Positions 46,142-55,569 of a DNA stretch of 64,000 bases are shown in pieces. Location of the stretch: contig NZ_CP186274.1 of the NCBI RefSeq assembly GCF_049331405.1, forward strand, positions 1,736,001-1,800,000, read 5' to 3'. This DNA comes from PoT sp049331405. Lineage in GTDB: Bacteria > Planctomycetota > Planctomycetia > Isosphaerales > Isosphaeraceae. A program made the position numbers and the translations under genes. Position 1 is the first letter of the stretch, and the number at the start of each line of letters is the position of its first letter. The notes under the pieces were generated by a model. The model was not told the origin of the DNA and ran no database searches. It worked only from the letters and a program-made list of their open reading frames with translations.

Positions 46142-47089
46142 ATGCGTCGATTCAAGTCCGCGCGTCGACAGGGCGGCTTCACGCTCATCGAATTGCTCGT
46201 GGTCATCGCCATCATCGCCGCCCTGATCGCCTTGCTCCTCCCCGCGGTGCAGGCGGCCCGCGAGGCGGCCAGGCGTGCCCAGTGCACGAACAACCTGAAG
46301 CAGATCGGCCTGGCGATGCACAACTATCACTCGGCGGTCGACACCTTCCCCCCCGGCTACGTGAGCCGGCTGCAGGGCACCGCGTCGACGGCCCCCGAGC
46401 TCGGCCCCGGCTGGGCCTGGGGGGCGATGATCCTCGACCGCCTCGAACAGGCCCCGCTCTATCAGGGTTTGAACTTCAGCCTCGCGATCACCGACCCCGG
46501 CTCGAGGACGGTCCGCACCACCGGGCTCTCGGCGTACCTCTGCCCGAGTTCCGTCGGCAGCGGGCCGGTCTCGGTGCTCGACGACTCTGGGGCCTCGCTC
46601 GCGAGCGACCTCTCTCCGAGCCAGTACATCGCCTGCGCGGGGCAGTTCGAGGTCGGCGACTCGCCGGCCGATAACAACGGCCTCTTCTTCCGAAACAGCC
46701 GGGTCGGCCTGCGCGATATCCGCGACGGCTCGAGCCAGACCTTGATGGCCGGCGAGCGCTCGCGGAACGTCGCCGACGCCACCTGGCTGGGCGCGCTCCC
46801 CTCCGGCCGGTTCTGCACCAGGCCGACCTTCCGGCCGACGACCGAGTGCGAGCCCTCGTGCGCGATGGTCCTCGGCCACACGGGCCCCGACCCGACCGGC
46901 ACCTGGGTCGACACGCCCAATTACAAGGGTGCCGGCGCCGACGACTTCTGGAGCCTCCACCCCGGCGGCGCCAACTTCCTTTTTTGCGACGGCTCCGTCC
47001 GATTCATCAAGGAGAGCGTGAATCCGCAAATCTTCAGCTACCTCTCGACCCGCGCCGGCGGCGAGGTCATCAGCTCCGACCAGTATTGA
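46142..47089 (+). CDS. DUF1559 pseudopilin-like protein
   Basis: A 315-aa protein starting at ATG 46142. The prepilin leader is GGFTLIELLVVIAIIAALIA, followed by LLPAVQAAREAARRAQCTNN, the family's hallmark, and the C-terminal HPGGANFLFCDGSVRF, the X9-DG motif of DUF1559. The middle is beta-rich with paired cysteines. These proteins are abundant in planctomycetes and assemble into surface structures or secretion-like machines after prepilin peptidase cleavage; their precise role is unknown. A terminator at 47162-47188 follows. Confidence 0.9.
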   Translation: MRRFKSARRQGGFTLIELLVVIAIIAALIALLLPAVQAAREAARRAQCTNNLKQIGLAMHNYHSAVDTFPPGYVSRLQGTASTAPELGPGWAWGAMILDRLEQAPLYQGLNFSLAITDPGSRTVRTTGLSAYLCPSSVGSGPVSVLDDSGASLASDLSPSQYIACAGQFEVGDSPADNNGLFFRNSRVGLRDIRDGSSQTLMAGERSRNVADATWLGALPSGRFCTRPTFRPTTECEPSCAMVLGHTGPDPTGTWVDTPNYKGAGADDFWSLHPGGANFLFCDGSVRFIKESVNPQIFSYLSTRAGGEVISSDQY

Positions 47090-47161
47090 TCGAGGTATAT
47101 CCTGCTGCTGACGTGCCGGGCGTCGGCCATAGTTCTCCCCGAAGCCCCCGGCAATGATCCC

Positions 47162-47188
47162 GCCGGCGGCTTCGCCGGCCCATTTTTT
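47162..47188 (+). terminator. Intrinsic terminator after DUF1559 gene
   Basis: Stem GCCGGCG / CGCCGGC with a 4-base loop, then CCA and six T residues. Confidence 0.8.
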
Positions 47189-47351
47189 CTCCCAGTGAAG
47201 CGATTCTACAGGAATTGCCTGGCCCCTACAGTTGTGGTAGGATTGGTCTTGTGCGAGGGATTCGAGGCAGATTGGTGCGATCCTGAGATGAACCGAAGTC
47301 TCCCCGGACGATTCCTTTCGCGACAAGTCACGTCGGAGCAAGAACCCCATC

Positions 47352-48293
47352 ATGCCGCGCATATCGGCGAGCCATCGTCCTGGCCTCACGCTCATCGAGT
47401 TGATGGTCATCATCGCGATCATCGCACTATTGATCATGTTGTTGCTGCCCGCGGTGAGGACGAGCGGCGAGGCTGCGCGACGGTCCCAATGCGTGGCCAA
47501 CCTCAGGCAGATCGGCCTTGCGATACACGCCTATCATCAGGTCCACGGCAGCCTGCCGCCGGGCTACGTGAGCCGAACGAGAGGCGACATGCAAACGTCG
47601 GAGGAACTCGGCCCCGGCTGGGGTTGGGGAGCCCTGATCCTGAGCCAAATGAATCAGCCGGAACTCTTCCACGCCTGGAACCTGAGCCTGCCCATCACCG
47701 ACCCCGGCTCGTCGACCGTCCGTGAGGCCAGGATGCTGTCTTATCTGTGCCCCAGCGATCGGAATGCCGCGAATCGGGCGGAAATCGTCGACACCTCGGG
47801 GCGCTCGCTCGCCTCGGACGTTTCTCCCGGCAGTTACGTCGCCTCGGCCGGGCAGCTCGACCCCGCGACGTCGCCGGGCGACAACAACGGCCTCTTCTTT
47901 CGCAACAGCCGGATTCGCTTCGATGACATCAAGGACGGCATCGACAGGACGCTGATGCTTGGCGAACGCACCTCGCCTGTCCCCGACACAACGTGGGTGG
48001 GTGCCATCCCCGCGGGCCTCATCTGCACCGGGACGGGCTCACCTTCGAAGCGAGATTGTCGCCCCTCGAACGTGATGGTGCTCGGATTCTCGGGGCCCGA
48101 CTCGAAGGGAGGCCGCATCCATACGCCCAAGTCCAAGGATGCCGGCATCTACTCAAGTCAGCACCCCGGAGGCGGCAATTTCGCCTTCGCCGACGGCTCC
48201 GTGAGATTCTTCAAGACGAGCATCGACCCCAAGGTTTTCAGCCAGATCGCGACTCGCGCGGGCGGCGCGAACGTCGATCCCGACGGCTATTGA
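47352..48293 (+). CDS. DUF1559 pseudopilin-like protein
   Basis: A 313-aa protein with a prepilin leader variant (RPGLTLIELMVIIAIIALLI, Leu in place of Phe at +1), then LLPAVRTSGEAARRSQCVAN and the C-terminal HPGGGNFAFADGSVRF. It is a clear paralogue of the 46142-47089 gene: both share PPGYVSR, ELGPGW and NNGLFFRNSR. A 262-bp gap with a terminator separates them, so each is probably transcribed alone. The Phe-to-Leu change may alter peptidase processing. Confidence 0.9.
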   Translation: MPRISASHRPGLTLIELMVIIAIIALLIMLLLPAVRTSGEAARRSQCVANLRQIGLAIHAYHQVHGSLPPGYVSRTRGDMQTSEELGPGWGWGALILSQMNQPELFHAWNLSLPITDPGSSTVREARMLSYLCPSDRNAANRAEIVDTSGRSLASDVSPGSYVASAGQLDPATSPGDNNGLFFRNSRIRFDDIKDGIDRTLMLGERTSPVPDTTWVGAIPAGLICTGTGSPSKRDCRPSNVMVLGFSGPDSKGGRIHTPKSKDAGIYSSQHPGGGNFAFADGSVRFFKTSIDPKVFSQIATRAGGANVDPDGY

Positions 48294-48312
48294 GCGCCTC
48301 GGCCGCCTCGTC

Positions 48313-48642
48313 CTATCTCCAGCCCGAAGCCCCGCCGTCGTCGGCCCTCGGGAGGTCGGAGCCGGGTGTCAGCATCGCGACCGCATCCATCTCGCGATCC
48401 CAGATGATGGGCAGCATCTCCGAGCCGGTCTCCTCGCTCGTGGCCTCCGACATCCCCTGGCATGCCCTCGTCAGCCACTCGAGGCCCTGATGACAGAGGA
48501 AGATGAGATTCGTCGCCGCCAACGCGATGAGGACCGCGCCCACGGCCATCGCCGCGAATATCGCGAGGGGACCAGCCCAGGTATCACCGGCCATGAGTTG
48601 AGCCTCCACTTCGTTTGCCCGAGCGGATATTCTCTTGAGCAT
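48313..48642 (-). CDS. Small membrane protein
   Basis: A 109-aa protein with a basic start, one membrane helix at about residues 24-48 (GPLAIFAAMAVGAVLIALAA) and an acidic C-terminus. The start codon ATG 48642 lies in the right half of a palindrome (48623-48648), and no SD is seen, so the mRNA may be leaderless. Function unknown. Confidence 0.5.
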   Translation of the reverse strand: MLKRISARANEVEAQLMAGDTWAGPLAIFAAMAVGAVLIALAATNLIFLCHQGLEWLTRACQGMSEATSEETGSEMLPIIWDREMDAVAMLTPGSDLPRADDGGASGWR

Positions 48643-48648
48643 ATCCGC
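48623..48648 (-). promoter_or_regulatory. Palindrome over the start of the 48642 gene
   Basis: GCGGATAT and ATATCCGC, perfect 8-bp arms 10 bp apart. The arms resemble those of the arsR/arsM operators (GGCGGATA), but spacing differs. It could be an operator or mRNA hairpin at the start codon. Confidence 0.4.
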
Positions 48649-48805
48649 CCGGACGCCGGATCGCGATATGTCAAGCGGGTTCGCGCCGGTTGAGGGCGTC
48701 TACGTCACAAGATGACATGGGAACTCAAGAGCGTTGATGCTAAAGTGTTCAAAATCGAAGCAAGCGTAGGACCGTTAAGAAAAGATTGGCCGGGGTTTAA
48801 GTGCT

Positions 48806-49958
48806 ATGGATGCCGACGACGCCCATCGCGAGCCAACCGTCTCGGACCTGGGCGAAGCGATGGAGCCTGCGGGGTCGCCTGATCTCGAAACTCCCCAAAA
48901 TCTGAGCGTGGGGCGAGCGACCTGGCTCGGGGCGAAAATCGGACTGAAATATGTGTCCTACATGTTGTGTGGGATTACGATCGCGTCCATGTGCTTGTTT
49001 GGGTTGCCGACGTTCGTGGGCCTGGGTGCCGGCCGTGGCTTCTGGGTCCATTCGATGATCGTAGGGATCTTCCGATCGGATGTGTTCGCGGCGGTCATCG
49101 CGCTGATCCTCGGCGCTGCGTCGGGATTCATCCTCTCGTTCGGCGGTCGACGTTGGCCGGATAGTCGTCTCGGACGGGCCTGGGTACAGACGAGGGCCTC
49201 GCTTGAACGGCTGCGACGGCAATGGTTGAAGCCTGAGGAAGTCGCCAGACGTCGCTTCGCACGCCGGCTCCTGATCGGGTGGGTCCTGGTCCCCGCGATC
49301 GGAATGGCTCTCGCCGCATTGGGGTTCGGATACTACCTCGGTCGAGAGGCCGATCGTCGGATCGCCGCCGCGATCTCCGAGGCCAACCGCGACGATCCCT
49401 CCTGGCGCTTCGACGACCTGACCGGGAGTCGGCGTCGGGTCCCGGACGAACGAACTCGTCGCCATCGCGCGAGGCCCGGACACCGAGTGGCTCCCGCGAT
49501 TGAGGGCCTGGCAGGATAATGCTAATCGAATCAAGAATGCATGGTATATGTGCTTCTATCCGAATATACCGGCGATGCTCTTGCCCGATGTCTCCATGAT
49601 TGCCGATAAGTGCGTTCGATATCGGTGCGACCTGGGGACGACGGAGATCCTCCTGGCGGCCGAACGCCATCGCCGCAAGACGGGGCACTGGCCGAACTCG
49701 CTCGACGCGATCGATCCTCGGTTCCTCGCGAAACCACAGGTGGATCTCTATGCCCTTCAAGCGTTCCACTTCGAACATCGCGAGGGGCAATTACTCGTCT
49801 ACTCCCCGGGACCTAACCACCTGGATGACCAAGGCCCCTCGAAGTCCGGCTGGAAGAGGCCGAATGATCCCGACGACGTCGGGACGATCGGCTGGGATCT
49901 CTCCCTGAGACGGCAGCCGGCCTCGGCTTCGACCACGAACGAGACGGACGCGAAGTGA
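48806..49958 (+). pseudogene. Membrane protein gene split by a frameshift
   Basis: Starts at ATG 48806 and has three membrane segments (about residues 50-72, 85-110, 148-170), then the frame drifts into low-quality sequence and stops at 49519. Removing one base of the CCC at 49441-49443 moves to the frame RTNELVAIARGPDTEWLPRL, which continues to TGA 49956-49958. The repaired protein is 383 aa with a C-terminal segment NSLDAIDPRFLAKP, common in planctomycete proteins with a helical membrane start. Either a frameshift mutation or a sequencing error. Confidence 0.6.
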
Positions 49959-50091
49959 AGCTGCCCCTCCTGGCACGCAGACTCGGTCGAAGGCTCGATC
50001 GGTCCGGACGGAATTCCGATCGTAGGGGCCGGGCCGCGGGAGTCGCCGGTTGACCCGACCGGCTCCCCCTCGCGACCTCGACGCTTTGGCC

Positions 50092-50598
50092 TTAGCTGAA
50101 GGTCTTGCCGATGTGGATGACAGGGCTCGGGACCGGGCCGCTGGCGTGCGGGGCGCTGTAGGTGTAGGTGACGGATCGGCCGACGTAGGGATAGCTCGGG
50201 CCGGATTCGTAGGAGACGGTGAGCGAGGGATTCTTGCCGGACGTCGACGCGACGTCGCCCGGCGTGAAGGTGATGCCGATCACCGTGGGAGTGGCGCCGT
50301 AGGAGATCGCCACGGGGTTGCCGATCGTCAGCGTGGTCGACGAGGGCTGCCCGGTCGCGGCGGACTCGGCGATGAGCTGCTTGACCGTCAGCTTCGCCAG
50401 GAGGTGCCCGCCCCCCGCGAGCCCGAAGTTGCGCGGCCCGACGAAGAACTGCGAGTCCTGCGACTGGCGGACGGCCGACCTGCCGTAGGTTGCGAGCTGG
50501 TCGGTGTTGCCGAAGAGGGTGGCCCCCGTCAGGGCCGGCGCCATCGTCGAAAGCAGGCCGCGTCCTTCCAGGACCTCGAGGCTGGGCTTCGTCTTCAT
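50092..50598 (-). CDS. Secreted protein with LExRxLLS motif
   Basis: A 168-aa protein starting at ATG 50598. The N-terminus reads MKTKPSLEVLEGRGLLSTMA, the planctomycete sorting-type motif, without a standard signal peptide. The rest is beta-rich and Ser/Thr/Gly-rich (LTIGNPVAISYGATPTVIGI), consistent with a surface beta-sandwich. No catalytic residues recognised. Lone gene on the minus strand. Confidence 0.6.
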   Translation of the reverse strand: MKTKPSLEVLEGRGLLSTMAPALTGATLFGNTDQLATYGRSAVRQSQDSQFFVGPRNFGLAGGGHLLAKLTVKQLIAESAATGQPSSTTLTIGNPVAISYGATPTVIGITFTPGDVASTSGKNPSLTVSYESGPSYPYVGRSVTYTYSAPHASGPVPSPVIHIGKTFS

Positions 50599-50902
50599 CG
50601 GGGCATGTCTCAAGGGCGCCCGAGGATCGACGGCCGGGCCAGCCGTGGACCGAACGGCCCGGCCTCCTCAGGCCCATGGAGCCTTCGACCCTGATGTCGT
50701 TCACAAACTAATTTAGCGATCCTGGATGATACCGGCAACGCATTTTGCCTATTCCTCCTAGATTTTCAGCTTTGCCAGGATTGTCGACCTGGGCGCAGGA
50801 GTCCTCCTTGCGCCGCGGATGAATTGGCGATCGCTTCGGGCTTCGGGTTGCTTGCGCGACCCCCGATCGTTTCAATCGGGGCTGCAGTGCCAGGCGCGGG
50901 CG

Positions 50903-51355
50903 CTAGACGTAGTCGAAGAACCGGAACCACCAGGTCGAGCCCGCGAAACCGGGGTGCCGGCCCGTGTAGGGAGCGTCGAGGTCGGCCGGCGGGATGTAGC
51001 GGAACCCGCGACGCGAGACCGTCGCCACCAGTTCCTCGACGACCTCGGGCGGAAGCTGTTCGACCTCGCAAAGGCTCCAGGTGGTGAAGAGTAGCCCGAA
51101 CCCCGAGAACCGGATCGCGAAGACCGTGTCGATCCAGTTCGGCTCCTGCCCCGGTCGCTGGATGGCCAGCTCGGTGAAGAAGCTGGCGTCCTGGACGTAG
51201 AGATCCTGGGCGAATGCCCGCCCCGCGACACGCTCCAACTCCGGCAGGAGGTCGGCGACGCCGGCGTGGATCGCGGGCCAGTCGAGGGTCGGATCCCCCT
51301 CGTCGTGAACCGGGTCGTCCGACGCTTCCAAGAGCTCGAGCACAGCCGGATCCAT
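50903..51355 (-). CDS. Hypothetical alpha/beta protein
   Basis: A 150-aa protein with GGAGG before ATG 51355. It has helices at the start (VLELLEASDDPVHDEGDPTL), aromatic strands (DTVFAIRFSGFGLLFTTWSL) and an aromatic end (STWWFRFFDYV). The pattern is like small immunity or SUKH-type proteins, but I cannot place it. Stands alone between two other small genes. Confidence 0.55.
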   Translation of the reverse strand: MDPAVLELLEASDDPVHDEGDPTLDWPAIHAGVADLLPELERVAGRAFAQDLYVQDASFFTELAIQRPGQEPNWIDTVFAIRFSGFGLLFTTWSLCEVEQLPPEVVEELVATVSRRGFRYIPPADLDAPYTGRHPGFAGSTWWFRFFDYV

Positions 51356-51507
51356 CACAACCTCCGCTCGGCCGGGGAGAAATGCACGAACGACACGCCC
51401 GTTCGTCCGCGATTCGACGGATACCCCCCATCACCTCTCGGCGAGTTTCGTCGAAATCCTTAAAATAGATCGGCGACGAATCATCCTCCAGGGGTATCGA
51501 GACGGTG

Positions 51508-52338
51508 ATGGACGAGAAGGCCGCGGAAGACTCGGTGTTCGCCTGCTGCTCGGCCGGGATCGGGCGCTGGATGTGGGTCGCCTGGGAGAGCGAGGCCGAC
51601 GCCAAGGACCTCGCGCCCGCCTTGAAGACGGGGTTCGCGAAGAACGCCGCCGAGGCCGAGAAGAAGGCCCTCGAGACGCTCGGCCCCGCCGCGAAACGCC
51701 TGCCGACGAAGTGGGCCTCTGCCTACAAGAAGGGGGGATCCTCGTCGGCCAGGAACCGGCAGGAGCCCTCGGACGATGGGGAGCCGACCGCCCCGGCCCG
51801 GCCCAAAAGTCGCCTGAGCCGGCAGATCGGCTCAGGCAGGAAGGGGCCCGCGCCGGCGAGGCTCGCGTTCCTGTACTCGGCATCCGAGAGCACGCAGCCG
51901 GGCGAGGTCGTGGTGGCCAGGCATCGGATCGTCCGGCAGAACCCCCGCAAGATCCTCGTCGAGTTCGAGCCGTTCCGCGAGGAGGAGTGGGCCGCTCGCG
52001 AGGAGGCCGGGTCCGAGGCGTCGAAGGTCCGCACGGTGAACGTCGACCGCACCACCCTGAGGGCCGAAGGGCGGTTCCGCACCGGGCGGACCCATCGCGA
52101 GCTGACCTTTTATGCGACCGAGGACGACGGCATCCGCGACATCGAGGCGGACCTCACCGCGAGGAACCCCTGGTGCGCCGACCTCGGCGTGCGGTTCCCG
52201 TGCTCGAAGGAGTCGATCAAGGCCGCGTACCGGCGCCTCGCCAGGCTCTCGCACCCGGACGTCGGCGGAGACCCCGCGCAGTTCCGGATCATCGAGCAGG
52301 CCTACCGCGCGGGCCTCGCCTTCTTCGGCGAGCGTTGA
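51508..52338 (+). CDS. J-domain protein with novel N-terminal region
   Basis: A 276-aa protein starting at ATG 51508 (GTG 51505 possible). The C-terminal 55 residues form a truncated DnaJ-type J domain: KESIKAAYRRLARLSHPDVG with the HPD triad, then FRIIEQAYRAGLAFF. J domains stimulate Hsp70 ATPases. The first 200 residues are not recognised: an alpha/beta part (CCSAGIGRWMWVAWESEADA), an Arg/Pro-rich linker and a strand-rich part. With the J domain at the C-terminus, this is a class C J-protein that probably targets DnaK to specific clients. Confidence 0.7.
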   Translation: MDEKAAEDSVFACCSAGIGRWMWVAWESEADAKDLAPALKTGFAKNAAEAEKKALETLGPAAKRLPTKWASAYKKGGSSSARNRQEPSDDGEPTAPARPKSRLSRQIGSGRKGPAPARLAFLYSASESTQPGEVVVARHRIVRQNPRKILVEFEPFREEEWAAREEAGSEASKVRTVNVDRTTLRAEGRFRTGRTHRELTFYATEDDGIRDIEADLTARNPWCADLGVRFPCSKESIKAAYRRLARLSHPDVGGDPAQFRIIEQAYRAGLAFFGER

Positions 52339-52493
52339 CGCTCACCGAATCGAGGGGCTCCGACGTCGATTTGGAAGGATCGTGCCGGGCCCGTTGCACG
52401 CGTTGCGGCTGAATTTTAAGCTCGAACCTGAGCCGTCCGAGTCGACCTTCGATTCGCGGCCCTTGGAGGCTCGGCTCGCACGAGGAGAAATTC

Positions 52494-52754
52494 ATGACAT
52501 ATCAACTCGTCCTGTCCATCGTCATGATTTTGAGTGTCGGGATTCTCGTCGCGATCGCGATGAGGCGCGAACGCGTCGCGTTCGAGGTGAAGTTCCCGCC
52601 GATCTCGGACGAGGAGTTCCTCGCGCGTTGCGCCCCCGGGACGAATCCAGAGATCGCCCTGAAGGTGAGGAGGATCGTGTCCAATTCGCTCGGCGTCGAC
52701 TACGAGCGTATCCACCCGGAATGCCGCTTCGTGGACGATCTCGGTGCGGATTGA
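52494..52754 (+). pseudogene. N-terminal half of a membrane-anchored acyl carrier-like protein
   Basis: An 86-aa frame: an N-terminal membrane helix (VLSIVMILSVGILVAIAM), a linker, then the first half of an acyl carrier protein: ALKVRRIVSNSLGVDYERI, HPECRFVDDLGAD. The stop TGA follows exactly where the DSL phosphopantetheine-attachment serine should come. The matching second half lies on the opposite strand at 52780-53001. The N-terminal half alone could not carry a phosphopantetheine arm. Confidence 0.6.
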
Positions 52755-52779
52755 GCGAGGATGGTGCCGCGGCACAGCG

Positions 52780-53001
52780 TCAGGCGGCTCGGCGTTGCCT
52801 GACGATGTAGCGAATGGCATCCGCCACGGTTTCGATCCTCGCCGCGACCTCATCGGGGATGGCCACGCCGAACTCCTCCTCCATTTCGAGGATCAGTTCG
52901 GCGTGGCCGAGCGATAGGGCTGCCTTTCGGGGGTCCGCGAAGAAATGATCACGCGATTCCTCCTCCGATGGACCATCATAAATCGATTCGAGGACGCCCA
53001 C
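52780..53001 (-). pseudogene. C-terminal half of an acyl carrier-like protein, inverted
   Basis: A 73-codon frame with a GTG start. From residue 30 it reads SLGHAELILEMEEEFGVAIP, then DEVAARIETVADAIRYIV: helices II to IV of an acyl carrier protein, with the serine at the phosphopantetheine site. The first 29 residues (SIYDGPSEEESRDHFFADPR) do not resemble the family and may be chance coding. Inverting 52752-52914 would fuse this half in frame to the plus-strand half. It could instead be an independent degenerate carrier protein. Confidence 0.55.
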
Positions 53002-53031
53002 GCGGCCGAAGCCTGATTGACCCGGCGGGGC

Positions 53032-54087
53032 TTACTTCCTGGGCTCCGGTTCGTCGATCTCGACCTTGTTGCCATCCTCGACCTTCCTGATCCCATCCAC
53101 GATGATCGTGTCGCCCGCCTGGAGGCCGCCCTTGACGACGAAGCTGTCTCCCGTCTCCGCCTCGACCTCGACCTGGCGACGATGCGCGACGTGGTCCTTG
53201 TCGACGACGAAGACGTACGGCCGGGGGTAACGCTCGAAGGTCGCCCTCTGGGGGATGAGGATGACGTCCTTCATGGCCTGGCTGATTGACACCGAGCAGG
53301 ATTGCCCGTGGCGCAGCAGACCTTCCGGGTTGGGGAAGTCCGCGCGGAAGGCGATGCCGGCGGCCTTGGCATCGAAGTCGGCGTCGATCGCGCCGATCTT
53401 GCCGAGGTGCGGATACTTGTTGCCGTCCGACAAGGTCAGCTCGATCGACAGATCTTCCTTATGGGGATTGGCCATGTAATCGAGATAAGGCTTCTCGGCC
53501 ACGTTGAAGTAGACGCGGACGAGGCTGTTGTCGGACAACGTCGTCAGCGTCTCCCCTTTCAGGACGAAACTCCCCTGCTGGCGTTGCATCCGGCCGACCA
53601 GGCCGCTGAAAGGCGCCTTGTACTGGGCGAAGTCCAGCTCGACGCTCGCCGCCTTCGCATCGGCCGTCGCTTTCGCCAGCCTCGCCGCGAGTAGTTGCAA
53701 CTCGTCGTTCGAGACCGTCTTCCTCTCGACCAGCTTCTGGGTCATGTCGTACTGCAACCGCGCGTATTGGACGTCCGCCTTCCTGGAGTCGAGCATCGCC
53801 TGCTCGAGGACCGGATTGAAGCCGAACAACAGGTCCCCCTCCTTGACCGGTTGACCCTCCTTGACGGAGATCACCCTGACATATCCGTCCGCGCGGGCCC
53901 GGACCTCGATGCGCCGCTGCGATTGGACATGCCCGTTATATCGCTGGACGACGGTGGTCGACCCCGGCTGGACGGTGGCGACGGAGACCCTGGGCACCTT
54001 GCCCTCGGGTGCCTGCCCGAATGCCTCGCACGCCAGGCCGAGAGGGCTCCACAGGATGACGAGCATCCGGCACCATGAGGCTTTCAT
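53032..54087 (-). CDS. RND efflux periplasmic adaptor (membrane fusion protein)
   Basis: A 351-aa protein with a signal peptide (residues 1-24) and HlyD/AcrA-family layout: VVQRYNGHVQSQRRIEVRAR then the lipoyl-like segment GYVRVISVKEGQPVKEGDLL, a helical hairpin about 90-150 (QYARLQYDMTQKLVERKTVS), KAPFSGLVGRM, and beta-barrel plus membrane-proximal domains. Such adaptors link an RND pump to an outer-membrane channel. No pump or channel gene is in view, so it is an orphan here. The start is at ATG 54087. Confidence 0.85.
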   Translation of the reverse strand: MKASWCRMLVILWSPLGLACEAFGQAPEGKVPRVSVATVQPGSTTVVQRYNGHVQSQRRIEVRARADGYVRVISVKEGQPVKEGDLLFGFNPVLEQAMLDSRKADVQYARLQYDMTQKLVERKTVSNDELQLLAARLAKATADAKAASVELDFAQYKAPFSGLVGRMQRQQGSFVLKGETLTTLSDNSLVRVYFNVAEKPYLDYMANPHKEDLSIELTLSDGNKYPHLGKIGAIDADFDAKAAGIAFRADFPNPEGLLRHGQSCSVSISQAMKDVILIPQRATFERYPRPYVFVVDKDHVAHRRQVEVEAETGDSFVVKGGLQAGDTIIVDGIRKVEDGNKVEIDEPEPRK

Positions 54088-54702
54088 CGCATCTCCCCCT
54101 TATGTACGGCTCGATCCACCCGTAAGTCCACCTTCAGCATCCTTGAAGGTTTCGACCTATCCCGATCACACCGACGAATCGCCGGCCCTCCGGCTCTCGT
54201 TCTTCGGCAACGCGCCGCCCGGACTCCGTCCGACGGCCGCTGGACGACGCCCGCAGGTCCGGGGCCTCGACGGAGGGGAGGTGGTCGAGGCGTCGGCTTC
54301 GTCGAGGCTCGCGAACCCAACTCAGGTAGGCCGACGGGCTTCCGCCGTTCGCATTCCCGGCCGGGGTTCCTCGCGGCATTTCTACATGAATCGGGTTTCG
54401 CGACTCATCGAATCGATCATCCCCGAGCGGCCCGCGAATGACAAGGGGATCAACATCATTCATGCCGCGTTGCCGGCGTCTGGACTCGAAGATGGACGGC
54501 GCTGCATAGTGAAGGCGGTTTCTGATATGATGGCCCCGTCGTCGGGAGATTTCGTAAGTCGGGCGGGCGAGGATGATGAGGGGCGTGCTTGGGCCGAACG
54601 ATGTCGCGCCCCGCCAACCGCAGAATCGCGCGACGGCGGCGTCGAAGCTGAGGCGCAGCAAGCGGATCCGCCAAGACTCACTACGATGGAGCGGGAGTTC
54701 CG
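54088..54702. other. Intergenic, no supported gene
   Basis: Open frames on both strands are out of frame with the flanking genes and have poor composition. Nothing recognised. Confidence 0.35.
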
Positions 54703-55143
54703 ATGGGTACATGGGGTGTCCTGGCCTTCGATAACGACTCGGCCAACGATTGGGCGTACCGGCTCGATGAGATCAACGACCTCTCGCTCGTGGAATCGGC
54801 GCTGGATGAGGTCGTCGCCAGGGGGGAGGATGACCTCGACTCCGACTTCGCGGTCGAGGCGCTGGCGGCATGCGAGCTCCTGGCTCGGCTCAGGGGGAAT
54901 CCCGGCTACACGAACGCGTTCACCGAGAAGGTCGATCGGTGGGCCGCCGCGCACAAGGATCGGCTCATCCCCTCGGCAAGCCTCTTGCAACGTGCGTCGG
55001 CCGCGATCGACCGCATCATCGGGGACGATTCGGAACTGCGTGAGATGTGGGAGGATGTCGACGCGGACAAATGGCTCGCGGCGGTCGAGGACCTCAGGCG
55101 GAGGATGCTCGCCCAGGCGGACTTGAAGAATGACTTCGGATGA
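54703..55143 (+). CDS. DUF4259-like protein
   Basis: A 146-aa protein starting at ATG 54703 (MGTWGVLAFDNDSANDWAYR), a beginning characteristic of DUF4259 proteins, which continue with a helical domain as here (VESALDEVVARGEDDLDSDF, ALAACELLARLRG). The function of the family is unknown; it is often encoded singly. No membrane segment or catalytic motif. Confidence 0.75.
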   Translation: MGTWGVLAFDNDSANDWAYRLDEINDLSLVESALDEVVARGEDDLDSDFAVEALAACELLARLRGNPGYTNAFTEKVDRWAAAHKDRLIPSASLLQRASAAIDRIIGDDSELREMWEDVDADKWLAAVEDLRRRMLAQADLKNDFG

Positions 55144-55353
55144 AGCCCCTCCGGATGCCCATGATTTTGCCGCTCCGGCAACTCGCCGACCTGAGGACGA
55201 CCCGCCGGGGATTGCAAGATCGCTTCGGCGAGCCGCACACGTCGAGGCCTCCGAACGCCGCCCGAACCGGGGCCGCTGCTCCCGGTCCTCGCCTCAACGG
55301 CCCGGCGAGGCAGGGGCCCGCGCCGCATCTTTAGGGATCGGATTAAGGCGGGG

Positions 55354-55569
55354 TCAACGCCTGAGCACCGAGTCGTTCAGGATCTTCTCGGCGGCGTCGG
55401 CCCAGGCGTCCTGCTCGGTCGGGCCCTTGCCGAAGAGGACGTCGCCGGCCTCGCCGGATCGATAGATGGCCCAATGGCCTTCGGAGTTTCCGTCGCCATC
55501 GGCGGCCGGATTCCACTGCGCCTTGGCTTGCGAGTGCGCCACCATAACCGTTCGTCTTGCATCGAGCAT
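55354..55569 (-). CDS. Small protein of DUF2188-like type
   Basis: A 71-aa protein; a start at the internal ATG 55545 is also possible. The region EGHWAIYRSGEAGDVLFGKG followed by TEQDAWADAAEKIL resembles the beta-strand/helix pattern of DUF2188, short proteins of unknown function that act on user-level strand contacts in some phage and bacterial genomes. The family call is tentative. Confidence 0.45.
   Translation of the reverse strand: MLDARRTVMVAHSQAKAQWNPAADGDGNSEGHWAIYRSGEAGDVLFGKGPTEQDAWADAAEKILNDSVLRR

Noticed and set aside
52752..52914. A site-specific invertible switch at the carrier protein
   Set aside because: The junctions show no inverted repeats and no recombinase gene is nearby, so the inversion itself is kept but a programmed switch is not claimed.
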